Below, in pieces: positions 43,296 to 51,560 of a stretch of 64,000 nt of DNA. The stretch is from JAAYZM01 sp964510785 (GTDB lineage Bacteria; Actinomycetota; Actinomycetes; Actinomycetales; Cellulomonadaceae), in the NCBI GenBank assembly GCA_964510785.1, contig CAZECM010000010.1, positions 1-64,000 on the forward strand, in the 5' to 3' direction. Each line of letters begins with the position of its first letter. Position 1 is the first letter of the stretch. The notes under the pieces were generated by a model that made no database searches, was not told the DNA's origin, and saw nothing but the letters and a program-made list of their open reading frames with translations. The translations under genes and the position numbers were made by a program.

Positions 43296-44354
43296 CTACC
43301 TGGGCTCGGTCGCGAAAGGCGGATCGGTTGGCAAGAGATCCCGTGTCGAGTGCCCCTCGGGGAGTTCTGGGTGCCGTCCCGCAGGGATGATGTGCACGGT
43401 GGCGTGGTCAAGGTGTCGCACGCCGTTCACAAGGGCTTGGTGCACCTCGTCGGCGATGGCATGGGCTGCTCGCGCCGAGAGTTCCTTGTCGACGGTCACG
43501 TCGAGGTCGGCTTCGAGGCGGTGTCCGGTCCAGCGGGCGCGTGACCGGGAGACTTCGAGGACGCCCGGTACCGTCGACGCGACTTCGTCGATGTGGTCGA
43601 GGGTGCCGTCGTCGATGCCGTCCATGAGTCGCCGGACGACGGTGCGCATCGTGGCGAGGAGGACAGCCACGATGACGGCGGCGATGACTAGTCCGACGAT
43701 CGCGTCCAACCGGGGCATTCCCATCCAGGCGCCGATGACTCCGACGATGACGGCGAGCGAGGTCAGCGCGTCGGTACGGGCGTGCTGCCCCTCGGCGACG
43801 AGCGCGGCGGAGCCGATGCGACGGCCGGCGCGAATGCGATACACAGCCACTGCTTCGTTTCCCGCCGCACCGATGAGGCCTGCGGCGAATACCCAGCCCA
43901 AGTTGCTCAATGGGCGCGGGTTGGCAAGGGCCTGGATGGACTCAACGATGATCACGACCGCTGAGCCTGCGATGACGAGGCCGATGAGCAGGCCAACAAG
44001 GTCCTCAGCTCTCCGAAAACCGTAGCTGTAGCGGCGGTTGGGTGCGCGGCGGCCGAGGCGGAACGCCAGCAGTAGCGGGATCGTGGTCGCCAAGTGACCG
44101 ATGTTGTGGAGCGTGTCCGCGAGTAGACCGATCGACCCGCTGACCCACACGATGACGATCTGCAGCAGTGCCGTCGCTCCCATGCCCACGAGGCTGATCC
44201 ATGCCGCCCGGATGCCGGTTCGGCTGGCCTCCTCGGCAGTCTGTACGGCGTCGTTGTGGTCGTGGCTGTGTGGCGTGAGCGCGTGGCGCAGTCGGGCCCA
44301 ACGGTTGGAGCTGTGATTGTGGCCGGACTCGTGGTGCTCGTGGTGAGTCGTCAT
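43296..44354 (-). CDS. Cation diffusion facilitator (CzcD-like metal exporter)
   Basis: A 352-residue CDF transporter that exports divalent metal (Zn, Co, Cd or Ni) in exchange for protons. A His-rich N-terminus (HHEHHESGHNH, then SHDHND) is followed by six TM segments and a cytosolic C-terminal domain. The metal site in TM2 is LADTLHNIGH, and the TM5 partner is the HARTDAL block. Divergent from an ArsR repressor across 55 bp containing an inverted repeat; that pairing predicts metal-inducible expression. Confidence 0.92.
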   Translation of the reverse strand: MTTHHEHHESGHNHSSNRWARLRHALTPHSHDHNDAVQTAEEASRTGIRAAWISLVGMGATALLQIVIVWVSGSIGLLADTLHNIGHLATTIPLLLAFRLGRRAPNRRYSYGFRRAEDLVGLLIGLVIAGSAVVIIVESIQALANPRPLSNLGWVFAAGLIGAAGNEAVAVYRIRAGRRIGSAALVAEGQHARTDALTSLAVIVGVIGAWMGMPRLDAIVGLVIAAVIVAVLLATMRTVVRRLMDGIDDGTLDHIDEVASTVPGVLEVSRSRARWTGHRLEADLDVTVDKELSARAAHAIADEVHQALVNGVRHLDHATVHIIPAGRHPELPEGHSTRDLLPTDPPFATEPR

Positions 44355-44368
44355 CCCTCAATCCTATG

Positions 44369-44390
44369 TGCGTAGGTGCGCAGATACGCA
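44369..44390. promoter_or_regulatory. ArsR/SmtB-type operator between the CDF and repressor genes
   Basis: TGCGTA (44369-44374) and TACGCA (44385-44390) form an inverted repeat with a 10-base spacer in the shared promoter region; a 6-10-6 layout is usual for ArsR/SmtB proteins. Confidence 0.65.
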
Positions 44391-44409
44391 ACTAGTAAGA
44401 TCAGGGGCT

Positions 44410-44766
44410 ATGCACGAGGGCCCCCTCCTCCCGGTGCCGGACGACAGTCACGCCCGGCTCGCCGCAGAGATGTTCGCCATGCTGAGCGACCCCACGCGGG
44501 TCAAGGTTCTCTGGGCGCTGCTGCAGACAGAACTTCACGTGAATGCGTTGGCGGACATGGTGGGCTCGAGTCCCACTGCGGTGAGTCGCCACCTGGGCAA
44601 ACTGCGCCTCGCCGGGCTCGTCACCACGAGGCGGGACGGCACCTACATCTACTACTCCGCCGGTAGTTCCCACGTGCGGCGACTGTTGGGAGAGGCGCTG
44701 TCCCAGGCCGAGCACCGCTCGGGACTAGCCACGGAGATCACGCACCAGCACAGCTACGGCGGGTGA
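44410..44766 (+). CDS. ArsR/SmtB-family metal-responsive repressor
   Basis: A 118-residue winged-helix repressor. The recognition helix is in LADMVGSSPTAVSRHLGKL and the wing in RRDGTYIYYS. Start ATG 44410 is chosen over one 14 codons upstream, which would overlap the operator. Possible metal ligands are in the N-terminal HEGPLL...DDSHARL segment and the C-terminal EHRSGLATEITHQHSYGG tail; the two-ended His/Asp pattern resembles NmtR/KmtR-type Ni/Co sensors, but the metal is not certain. Divergent from the CDF exporter it probably controls. Confidence 0.9.
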   Translation: MHEGPLLPVPDDSHARLAAEMFAMLSDPTRVKVLWALLQTELHVNALADMVGSSPTAVSRHLGKLRLAGLVTTRRDGTYIYYSAGSSHVRRLLGEALSQAEHRSGLATEITHQHSYGG

Positions 44767-44793
44767 GCGGACGCGGGGATTTCTTCTGCCCGA

Positions 44794-47085
44794 TCAGGGG
44801 TGTGTGACTTCTTCCTCGGCGTGCTCGAACTCGGCTGGCTCGACCCGCCGTGCGCCGTGGGCTGCTGCGGTGGACGCCTCGGGTCGCAGGTCGAGTCGAC
44901 GCAGCAACTGGGCGTTGAGGGCGACTACGACCGTAGAGAGCGACATGAGGATCGCGCCGACCTCCATTGGAAGTACGAACCCGATCGGCGCCAGTACCCC
45001 GGCGGCCAGTGGGACGGCGGCGATGTTGTAGCCGGCGGCCCACCACAGGTTCTGCTTCATCTTGCGGTATCCCGCCCGCGAGAGCTGGATGACCGACAGC
45101 ACGGAACGCGGGTCGTCCGACGCCAGAATCACACCTGCTGAGGCGATGGCCACGTCGGTGCCGGCGCCGATCGCCACACCGACGTCGGCCTGCGCGAGGG
45201 CTGGGGCGTCGTTGACACCGTCGCCGACCATGGCCACGGTGCGCCCTGCGCCCTGCAGCGAGGCGACCTTGCCGCTCTTGTCCTCCGGGCGCACGCTGGC
45301 GAAAATCTGGTCGATTCCGAGTTCGGCTCCCACGGATTTGGCGACTGGTTCGGCGTCACCGGTGATCATCACGACCCGGATTCCCAGGGCGTGCAGCGCG
45401 TCGACCGCCTCGCGGGACTCCTGGCGGACCTCGTCGGCCAGTCCGAGCGCGCCGGCGATCTGCCCGTCGATCAGGACGTGGAGCACGGTTTGGCCGCGAT
45501 CCGACCAGGGCTGGGTGTCCGGCAGGGCGGTGAGCTCGTGCTCGTGGAGCAGGTTCGGTCCGCCGACGGCGACCTCGCGTCCTTGCACGGTTGCCGAGAC
45601 ACCGACGGCGGTGGAGGCCCGGAAGTTCGTCGCCCTGGGCACCGTCACATCTCGCTGTCGTGCCGCTTCGACGATGGCGCGCGCGAGAGGGTGCTCGCTG
45701 TCGGCCTCGGCTGAAGCGGCGAAGGCGAGAAGCTCGTCCTGCGCCAGTCCTGTCGTGGCGACGTCGTGCAACGCGGGCTCGCCCTTGGTGAGGGTGCCGG
45801 TCTTGTCGAACAGGACGGTGTCGACGACGCGCATCCGCTCCAGCGCAGAGCGGTCCTTGACCAGGACGCCCCCACGAGCGGCGCGCTCGGTGGAGATCGA
45901 GACGACCAAGGGAATCGCCAGCCCGAGGGCGTGTGGGCACGCGATGACCAGGACCGTGATGGCCCGGATGATCGCGAAGTCTGGCGTCCCTATGGCACTC
46001 CAGACCGTCACGGTGATCACGGCGGCGACCAGAGCGAACCAGAAGAGCCAGCCCGCGGCACGATCGGCGAGGAGCTGTGCACGCGTCGTCGAGGATTGCG
46101 CCTCGGCAACGAGGCGCTGGATGCCAGCCAGCACGGTGGAGTCACCGACCGCGTCAACCCGGACACGCAAGGCGCTGTCGGTCGAGACCGTGCCCGCAAC
46201 CACGCGGTCACCGACCGAGCGCTGAACCGGTCGTGACTCCCCGGTGATCATGGACTCGTCGACGTCTGCGCTGCCGTCCACGACCTCACCGTCGGCCGGG
46301 ACGCGCCCACCAGGGCGCACGATGACCACATCCCCCAGGCCGAGCTCAGCAGGGGGCACCCTGATGACTCCGTCACCGTCGACCTTCTCGGCCTCGTCGG
46401 GTAGCAGCGCGGCGAGCGAGTCGAGTGCCGAGGACGTCTGTGCGAGAGAGCGCATCTCGATCCAGTGCCCGAGCAGCATGATCACCACGAGGAGCGCGAG
46501 CTCCCACCAGAAGTCGAGCTCATGTGACAGCAAACCGAGAGTGGCGCCCCAGGAGGCTACGAAGGCGACCGTGATTGCCATCGCGATGAGCAGCATCATT
46601 CCCGGCTTCCTCGCGCGAAGCTCGGAGACGGCCCCGGTCAGGAATGGGCGCCCACCCCAGACATAGATCACCGTGCCGAGGAGCGCGGGCAGCACTGCCA
46701 GGCCCGGCACCTCGGGCAGTGAGTACCCCACCAGGTCCGCGAACATGCCGCTGAGCAGCACTGTCGGAACGGCGAGCACCAACATGATCCAGAACAGCCG
46801 ACGGAACAGCGCGACATGATCATCGCCGTGGCCGCCGTGGCCGCCGTGGCCGCCGTGGCCGCCGTGGCCGCCGTGGCCACCCGTCATTGCGGCGTGGTCA
46901 TGATCAGGCATGGGCGCGTGCCCCGAGGCTGGCGTGTGATGGTCATCGTGCGCCATCTGTGCCGCGTCATGTCCGCCGTGACGGTCGTGAGCTGACGCCG
47001 CTTCGTCGTGGTGATTGTGCGGATCAGCGTGAGATGGGTGATGCCCATCCGACCCTGGCTCGCGATCGTGGTGGTGGGTGCTCAT
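44794..47085 (-). CDS. copB: Copper-exporting P1B-3 ATPase CopB
   Basis: A 763-residue P-type ATPase with the CPH membrane motif (C383-P-H385) of CopB-type copper/silver exporters rather than the CPC of CopA. The phosphorylation site is D427 in DKTGTLTKG; TGES and GDGVNDAP are intact. The N-terminus is a His/Met-rich 90-residue metal-binding tail including six GGH units. A CsoR box overlaps the promoter, and a copper-storage gene lies upstream on the same strand. Confidence 0.94.
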   Translation of the reverse strand: MSTHHHDREPGSDGHHPSHADPHNHHDEAASAHDRHGGHDAAQMAHDDHHTPASGHAPMPDHDHAAMTGGHGGHGGHGGHGGHGGHGDDHVALFRRLFWIMLVLAVPTVLLSGMFADLVGYSLPEVPGLAVLPALLGTVIYVWGGRPFLTGAVSELRARKPGMMLLIAMAITVAFVASWGATLGLLSHELDFWWELALLVVIMLLGHWIEMRSLAQTSSALDSLAALLPDEAEKVDGDGVIRVPPAELGLGDVVIVRPGGRVPADGEVVDGSADVDESMITGESRPVQRSVGDRVVAGTVSTDSALRVRVDAVGDSTVLAGIQRLVAEAQSSTTRAQLLADRAAGWLFWFALVAAVITVTVWSAIGTPDFAIIRAITVLVIACPHALGLAIPLVVSISTERAARGGVLVKDRSALERMRVVDTVLFDKTGTLTKGEPALHDVATTGLAQDELLAFAASAEADSEHPLARAIVEAARQRDVTVPRATNFRASTAVGVSATVQGREVAVGGPNLLHEHELTALPDTQPWSDRGQTVLHVLIDGQIAGALGLADEVRQESREAVDALHALGIRVVMITGDAEPVAKSVGAELGIDQIFASVRPEDKSGKVASLQGAGRTVAMVGDGVNDAPALAQADVGVAIGAGTDVAIASAGVILASDDPRSVLSVIQLSRAGYRKMKQNLWWAAGYNIAAVPLAAGVLAPIGFVLPMEVGAILMSLSTVVVALNAQLLRRLDLRPEASTAAAHGARRVEPAEFEHAEEEVTHP
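46824..46880. repeat. 9-bp tandem repeat encoding (GGH)6
   Basis: GCCGCCGTG is repeated almost perfectly about six times on the + strand. It encodes the GGH metal-binding units in CopB. Such repeats change copy number by slippage. Confidence 0.85.
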
Positions 47086-47105
47086 TGTTGCCTCCTACGC
47101 TCACC

Positions 47106-47122
47106 ATACCCCCTGGGGGTAT
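47106..47122. promoter_or_regulatory. CsoR box in front of copB
   Basis: ATACCCCCTGGGGGTAT has perfect 8-bp arms around a central T, the classic CsoR operator. It overlaps a likely -10 (TATATAC on the minus strand) and lies 21 bases before copB. The CsoR encoded at 56708 is the natural ligand. Confidence 0.85.
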
Positions 47123-47229
47123 ATACAGCCCAGCGGCGATCGATGAGAGGTCGCGTTGCGGTCTGGGGTGGGGGCACGGGTCTGAGCCGCCGAGCGTTTC
47201 CGACGCGGGCTATCGACGGCTGTGCGACG

Positions 47230-47631
47230 TCAGCGGACGAGGGCGAGCAACTCGCGACAAGCGAACTCGCACTTGCGGCAGGCGTCAGCGCAGATCCGAC
47301 AGTGCGCATGCATCGACGCGTGCTGTTCGCACGCGTCGCCACACCTGCGGCAGGCGACTATGACAGCCTCGAGGTGCGCACGAGTGACGTCGGCGTCATA
47401 CCCCGTGGACCGAGAAAGGATACGGGCGGCGGTCGAGCAACTGTCCGCGCAATCGAGGTTGGAGCGGATGCACTTGCGCAGGTCGGCCACCATGTCCTCG
47501 CTCAGACAGGCGTCGGCACACGTGGTGCAAGCCTGGGCGCACTCCACCAAGCTCTCGATGGCACGGACGAGAACCTCCTGGTCGAGGTTGGTGCTTGCGG
47601 GGTGAGTAGCGAGCATCTCTGTTGTCCTCAT
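47230..47631 (-). CDS. Four-helix Cys-rich copper-storage protein (Csp/DUF326)
   Basis: A 133-residue protein with 15 Cys in CxxxC spacing (VECAQACTTCADAC, RKCIRSNLDCADSC, VACRRCGDACEQH, HCRICADACRKCEFAC). This is the four-helix bundle of Csp proteins, whose Cys-lined core stores many Cu(I) ions in the cytosol. The short N-terminus lacks a signal peptide, so it should be cytosolic (Csp3-like). It lies upstream of copB on the same strand, with a TTCATC repeat site 108 bases upstream of its start. Confidence 0.92.
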   Translation of the reverse strand: MRTTEMLATHPASTNLDQEVLVRAIESLVECAQACTTCADACLSEDMVADLRKCIRSNLDCADSCSTAARILSRSTGYDADVTRAHLEAVIVACRRCGDACEQHASMHAHCRICADACRKCEFACRELLALVR

Positions 47632-47738
47632 CGGTCCTCCATGGTGCGACTGCTGCTTCTCAGCGCCAGATGGGCATTTCGACTCCTCTGACGCTAGGTG
47701 GGGTCGTGGATGGCTGCATCCGCTAAGAGGCCGCTTCT

Positions 47739-47756
47739 GATGAAGGTTCGATGAAG
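47739..47756 (-). promoter_or_regulatory. Direct-repeat response-regulator site, csp
   Basis: On the minus strand CTTCATC-GAAC-CTTCATC, both heptamers perfect, 108 bases before the csp start. Part of the seven-site set described in the findings. Confidence 0.75.
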
Positions 47757-47909
47757 TTGGCCGGTGCGCGCCTGCGAACGCTTTGTGCCGTGGAGCTTCG
47801 ACACTGGCTGGTTTCCACCCAGTCCCGAACCGAGGAAGGCGCGGGGTTGAGCTCGCACGGTGTGGCGCGTAGTGCTCCAGCGGCCACCTCGGGGAAGCGC
47901 CGATGTAGC

Positions 47910-49028
47910 TCAGTGACTCACGGTGCTTGCCTGTGGAAGGCGCACTTCGAACCGGCTGCCTTGCTGGGAACTGCGGCTGTGGGCGGCGATCGTTCCCCCG
48001 TGGGCATCCACGAGTGCCTTGACGATGGCCAGGCCGATGCCGGAGCCGCCGTGTTCACGGTCGCGTGCCAGGTCCGCCCGGTAGAAGCGCTCGAAGATGA
48101 AGGGCAGGTGTTCCGTGGGAATCCCAGACCCGGTGTCCTGCACCTCCAGGACGACATCTCGCCCTTCCGCGTAGCCCTTAAGCGTGACACTCCCACCGGC
48201 CGGAGTGTGCCGGAGTGCGTTGTCGAGAAGGTTCCCGAGCACCTGGGCCATGCGCTGGGCGTCGACGTCTACCCACGGAAGCTCGGTTGGGGCATCGACG
48301 CTCACGGTCACCGCGGCAGTGGTGGCGGCCACCTGGGAGGCGGCGGCCGCGGTGCTCAGGAGGCGCCGAGGGTCCTCTGGGCGCCGGGCGAGTCGTGTCT
48401 CTCCACTCTCGGCTCTTGTCACGGCGGCGAGATCCTCGGCGAGGTGAGTCAAGCGCGCGCCCTGGGAACGGAGAAGTGCGACCGTGTGCTCGTCCAGTTC
48501 GACAAGGCCGTCTTCGAGGCCTTCCAGGTAGGCGTTCAGCGTTGCTACTGGGGTTCGTAGCTCGTGGGCGACGTCGGAGAGGAGTCGGCGGCGCAGCGAT
48601 TCGCTTGCGCGCAACCGCGCCGACATGTGGTTGAACGCGTGCGCGAGGTCTTCGAACTCCGCCCCGAAGGCTGGCGCATGGACTTCGGCGTCGTATATCC
48701 CGTCGGCGACGTTGCGAGCCGCGGTTGCGACGGCGGTGAGTGACGCACTGATCCGGCGCGTGATGAAGATGCTCACGGCGAGCGCCACCAGCGCCGCGAC
48801 ACCGAGAGCGATGCCGAGGGACAGCGCGCCCGCGGTGCGAAAGGCCTCCTCGGCGTGGAAAAGTGCCGACTCGGTCGCTTCGACGTCGCTCTGGAGCATG
48901 TGGTCATGGAAGATCGCAGGACCGATGATCCCGGCGACGAGCCACGCGGTGATCACGGTCGCCAGCAGTACTACCGCGATCGCGAGCATCAGACGCCGGC
49001 CCAGTCCAGCCCGCCGGTTCGGTGTCAT
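47910..49028 (-). CDS. Sensor histidine kinase of the copper-cluster two-component system
   Basis: A 372-residue membrane kinase. Two TM segments (about 13-35 and about 68-90) flank a short loop of only about 30 residues containing HDHMLQSD, which could touch the membrane surface or metal directly. HAMP about 90-145; H-box VAHELRTPVA; N-box NLLDNALRHTP; G-boxes DTGSGIP and GGSGIGLAIVK. Start ATG 49028 overlaps the stop of the response regulator (ATGA), so the pair is coupled. No antisense frame on the other strand is real. Confidence 0.93.
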   Translation of the reverse strand: MTPNRRAGLGRRLMLAIAVVLLATVITAWLVAGIIGPAIFHDHMLQSDVEATESALFHAEEAFRTAGALSLGIALGVAALVALAVSIFITRRISASLTAVATAARNVADGIYDAEVHAPAFGAEFEDLAHAFNHMSARLRASESLRRRLLSDVAHELRTPVATLNAYLEGLEDGLVELDEHTVALLRSQGARLTHLAEDLAAVTRAESGETRLARRPEDPRRLLSTAAAASQVAATTAAVTVSVDAPTELPWVDVDAQRMAQVLGNLLDNALRHTPAGGSVTLKGYAEGRDVVLEVQDTGSGIPTEHLPFIFERFYRADLARDREHGGSGIGLAIVKALVDAHGGTIAAHSRSSQQGSRFEVRLPQASTVSH

Positions 49029-49744
49029 CTTCCGGTGCCGATTCGGTACCCCACGCCTCGCACTGTCCGGATGTACCGCTGCTCGGTCGCGTTGTCGCCC
49101 AACTTCTGTCGCACGTGGAGCACGTGCACGTCGACAAGGTGCTCGTCGCCCACCCAGTCCGCTCCCCACACCGTCTCGATGAGAGTGGCCCGGCTCAGCA
49201 CCGCTTGAGGTCGACGGGCGAGGGCGACGAGGACGTCGAACTCAGTCCGGGTGAGTGGCACCGGATCACCGGCCAGGTCCACCTCGCGGCCGGGGACGTC
49301 GATCGACAGGTCGCCGACCGTCAGTGGTGGCTCATCGCGCTCGGCGCTCGTGGGCGCGACCCGGGGGCGGCGGAACATCGCGTGGATGCGTGCCATGAGC
49401 TGTCGGGGACTGAATGGCTTCGTGATGTAGTCGTCGGCACCGACGGACATACCCACGAGCATGTCGACTTCCTCCACGCGGGCAGTGAGCATCACCACGT
49501 AGCAGTCGGAGAAGGTACGCAGCGAACGGCACACCTCGATTCCATCGACCGCTGGCAAGCCCAGGTCCAGTACGACAACGTCGGGGTCGAACGATCGCGC
49601 GAGTGCGAGCGCGGTCTCGCCATCGTGGGCCATCGCGACTTCGAAGCCGTCCCTGGCGAGGTAACTGCGGACGACGCCAGCAAGGGCGCGCTCGTCATCG
49701 ACGACGAGGGCGCGACGGATGGGAGGTCTAGGCGTCGCGGACAT
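49025..49744 (-). CDS. OmpR-family response regulator of the copper cluster
   Basis: A 239-residue regulator: receiver domain with phospho-Asp in VVLDLGLPAVDG, the switch Thr in MLTARVEEVD and Lys in DDYITKPFSP, then a winged-helix OmpR/PhoB output domain (LTRTEFDVLVALARRPQAVLS, HVRQKLGD, IRTVRGVGYRIG). Start ATG 49744 is chosen at MSATPRPP, where the family begins; a longer frame to 49837 is unlikely. It is the obvious candidate to bind the CTTCATC direct repeats, an 11-bp periodic pattern usual for this family. Confidence 0.93.
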   Translation of the reverse strand: MSATPRPPIRRALVVDDERALAGVVRSYLARDGFEVAMAHDGETALALARSFDPDVVVLDLGLPAVDGIEVCRSLRTFSDCYVVMLTARVEEVDMLVGMSVGADDYITKPFSPRQLMARIHAMFRRPRVAPTSAERDEPPLTVGDLSIDVPGREVDLAGDPVPLTRTEFDVLVALARRPQAVLSRATLIETVWGADWVGDEHLVDVHVLHVRQKLGDNATEQRYIRTVRGVGYRIGTGR

Positions 49745-49932
49745 GGGGCGATTATGCCCCTGGCTGGCCGGGAGTCTCCCGGCGATCGGCGGAGCTTCCG
49801 CTCCTTCACGGCGGCTCATCGAGTCAATTCGTCCCAACCGAGGGGCACTTCAACGGCGTGGCTGGAGGGCCCGCCGGGCCCAGCTTTCGACTCGTCATGC
49901 TCTCCTCCTTCGCGACGGGAGCCCTGCGCATC

Positions 49933-49962
49933 GGTGGGGCCGGCCCGTAAGCCAGCCCCACC
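49933..49962 (-). terminator. Terminator downstream of the DUF305 gene
   Basis: GGTGGGGC / GCCCCACC arms (8 bp) with a partially paired inner section lie 15 bases after the DUF305 stop and before the response regulator. Confidence 0.7.
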
Positions 49963-49977
49963 GTGGTCGGCCAGGGC

Positions 49978-50607
49978 TCAAAGTCGCTGCAGGAGAGTCC
50001 CCATCGCGTCGATCTCCGCCTCTTGGTCTTCGATGATCTTCCCGGCTAGATCCCGCACTTCGACGTTCTCACCTTCGTCGATCACCTCCTGTGCCATCTC
50101 GACGGCGCCTTGGTGGTGGGCGGTCATCAGCTCGAGGAAGCGGCGATCGAACTCGGTGCCTGAGAGTTGTCCCAGGTGGCCCATCGCCTCCGTCTGATCC
50201 ATGCCTTCCATGTCCATCCCGCCGTGGTCCATGCCACCGTGATCGGTCATGTCGGGAAGCGTCTCGCCCCAACTCTCCAACCACCCGGACATGAGTTCGA
50301 TCTCCGGCCCTTGCGCGCGCACGATCTGGTCGGCGAGCGTGCGGACCTCACTGTCGGTGGCGTTCGTGAGGGCGAGTTCGGCCATTTCGAGGGCGCCTTG
50401 GTGGTGAACGATCATCATCTGCGCGAACTCGGTGTCGGCGGCGTTGTGTGCGGCGGTTTCGGGGCTGTCTTCAGCGGGCGTGGGTGAGACGGTTGTTGGC
50501 TCCTCCTCGTTCACGGATGGCTCGGTACTGCTGCCGCACGCGGCCAGCGTGAGGGACAGTGCGGCGGTGGCGGCGATGGCAGTGACGCGGCGGGACTTGA
50601 TACGCAT
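49978..50607 (-). CDS. DUF305 lipoprotein, Met/His-rich copper-binding candidate
   Basis: A 209-residue exported lipoprotein; ATG 50607 gives a signal peptide with lipobox LAAC. Two DUF305 halves each contain HHQGA (MMIVHHQGALEMAELA and LMTAHHQGAVEMAQEV), joined by a Met/His-rich linker MTDHGGMDHGGMDMEGM. DUF305 proteins are ferritin-like four-helix proteins that often accompany copper genes. It lies 49 bases downstream of the 43-residue CC peptide gene, probably in one transcript. Confidence 0.9.
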   Translation of the reverse strand: MRIKSRRVTAIAATAALSLTLAACGSSTEPSVNEEEPTTVSPTPAEDSPETAAHNAADTEFAQMMIVHHQGALEMAELALTNATDSEVRTLADQIVRAQGPEIELMSGWLESWGETLPDMTDHGGMDHGGMDMEGMDQTEAMGHLGQLSGTEFDRRFLELMTAHHQGAVEMAQEVIDEGENVEVRDLAGKIIEDQEAEIDAMGTLLQRL

Positions 50608-50656
50608 GACTCTCCGAGACGTGTGGAGGCGGTAGTGGTCTTGGTGCGACGCGAGT

Positions 50657-50788
50657 TCAGGAGACGCTGCTCGAGCAGCAACTGCTCTTGCCGGACTCCG
50701 GGCCGGACGATGCGCAACAGCCGTTGGCGTCATCTTGGATCGTTACGGTGCTCGTGCGCTCGTCAGCAGCGTCGTTGCAGCAGCTCAT
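50657..50788 (-). CDS. 43-residue CC-motif Cys-rich peptide, not recognised as a known family
   Basis: This gene is too short for most gene callers. Starting at ATG 50788 it encodes MSCCNDAADERTSTVTIQ, a middle with NGCCASSG, and an end KSSCCSSSVS: three CC pairs in 43 residues with no other aromatic or bulky content. A strong AAGGAG lies 7 bases ahead of the ATG. Its position is telling: 49 bases ahead of the DUF305 lipoprotein, in the same direction, and preceded by a GATCAAG-N4-GATGAAG control site. A small cytosolic Cu(I)- or thiol-binding peptide or a regulator is plausible; nothing proves its role. There is no signal peptide. Confidence 0.72.
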   Translation of the reverse strand: MSCCNDAADERTSTVTIQDDANGCCASSGPESGKSSCCSSSVS

Positions 50789-50861
50789 GAGTCGACTCCT
50801 TCGTGTCGTGGGTTTCGCTTATCAGCATGCGGCAGTCGCGACTGTCTATGACTCCACGCCG

Positions 50862-50879
50862 GATCAAGGTTCGATGAAG
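50862..50879 (-). promoter_or_regulatory. Direct-repeat response-regulator site, CC-peptide operon
   Basis: On the minus strand CTTCATC-GAAC-CTTGATC (one mismatch), 74 bases before the 43-residue peptide start. Mirror partner of the site at 50937-50954. Confidence 0.75.
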
Positions 50880-50936
50880 TTCGAGAGGGCGGTTCGCGAG
50901 AGTCTGTGTCGCTCCCGGTAGCTGGTGGATCGGAAC

Positions 50937-50954
50937 CTTCATCGAGTCTTGATC
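50937..50954 (+). promoter_or_regulatory. Direct-repeat response-regulator site, SHOCT gene
   Basis: CTTCATC-GAGT-CTTGATC on the plus strand. Together with 50862-50879 it forms a divergent pair. Confidence 0.75.
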
Positions 50955-51027
50955 CGTGCAGTGCCCGTTCTTGACGCCCGTCCCCGAGGCTGGGGGCACG
51001 GCACCGCTTGGTACCGGTGTTCCACCG

Positions 51028-51285
51028 ATGAAGGAGCTTGCTGTGGGCCCTTGGTGCGCAGATATGGGCGCGAGCGGCTGGATCGCGATGGGAGGCGCGT
51101 GGATCGCCGTCATTGCCACCGCGATCTGGGCGCTCGGCCGTCTCTTTCCGGCGGGTGGCGGGGGGGACAGCCACCGATCCTCCCTCGACGGCCGGCTCGC
51201 GCGCGGAGAGATCGACACGGAAACCTATCGGCGACTTCGGCGCGAGCTCGACGGGGCCACGACGACGGAGCAGGAGGCGACATGA
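51028..51285 (+). CDS. SHOCT-domain small membrane protein
   Basis: An 85-residue protein from ATG 51028 (in-frame GTG 50956 and ATG 51064 are alternatives; 50956 overlaps the regulatory site and looks unlikely). One TM (WIAMGGAWIAVIATAIWALGRL) is followed by SLDGRLARGEIDTETYRRLRREL, a textbook SHOCT domain. Such proteins help oligomerise membrane partners. The stop overlaps ATGA with a short reading frame leading into the next gene. Confidence 0.7.
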   Translation: MKELAVGPWCADMGASGWIAMGGAWIAVIATAIWALGRLFPAGGGGDSHRSSLDGRLARGEIDTETYRRLRRELDGATTTEQEAT

Positions 51286-51295
51286 TGCCGGTCAC

Positions 51296-51514
51296 ATGGG
51301 TACACACGGCAAGCACATGGTGGCCAGCGGGGTAGGCATTCTCGCGCTCCTTGCCGTTCTCGGCTCGAACTGCCCGCACGCGCTCTTCTGGACGCTCATC
51401 CTCGCTTGCCCGGTCGGCATGGTCGGCATGATGTGGTTCATGCATCGTTCGAACGGTGCCAGCCAAGAAGCTCATGCCAGGTTCGCTCGAAGCCGTGGCG
51501 CGCGACGAAGCTGA
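51296..51514 (+). CDS. Small membrane protein with two TM segments
   Basis: A 72-residue protein starting MGTHGKHMVASG with a His/Met-rich start, then VGILALLAVLGSNCPHALFW and a second TM rich in Met (CPVGMVGMMWFMHR). Both Cys are in or next to the membrane segments with the His/Met, which is suggestive of metal contact; a DUF2933-like assignment is possible. A strong AGGAGG lies ahead of a nearby ATG in another frame (51282), so the exact start is uncertain. Confidence 0.62.
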   Translation: MGTHGKHMVASGVGILALLAVLGSNCPHALFWTLILACPVGMVGMMWFMHRSNGASQEAHARFARSRGARRS

Positions 51515-51560
51515 CCGGTGAGGAACTCCCGGCTTCCCTGGTAGCCACGCAGCCCAGGCA

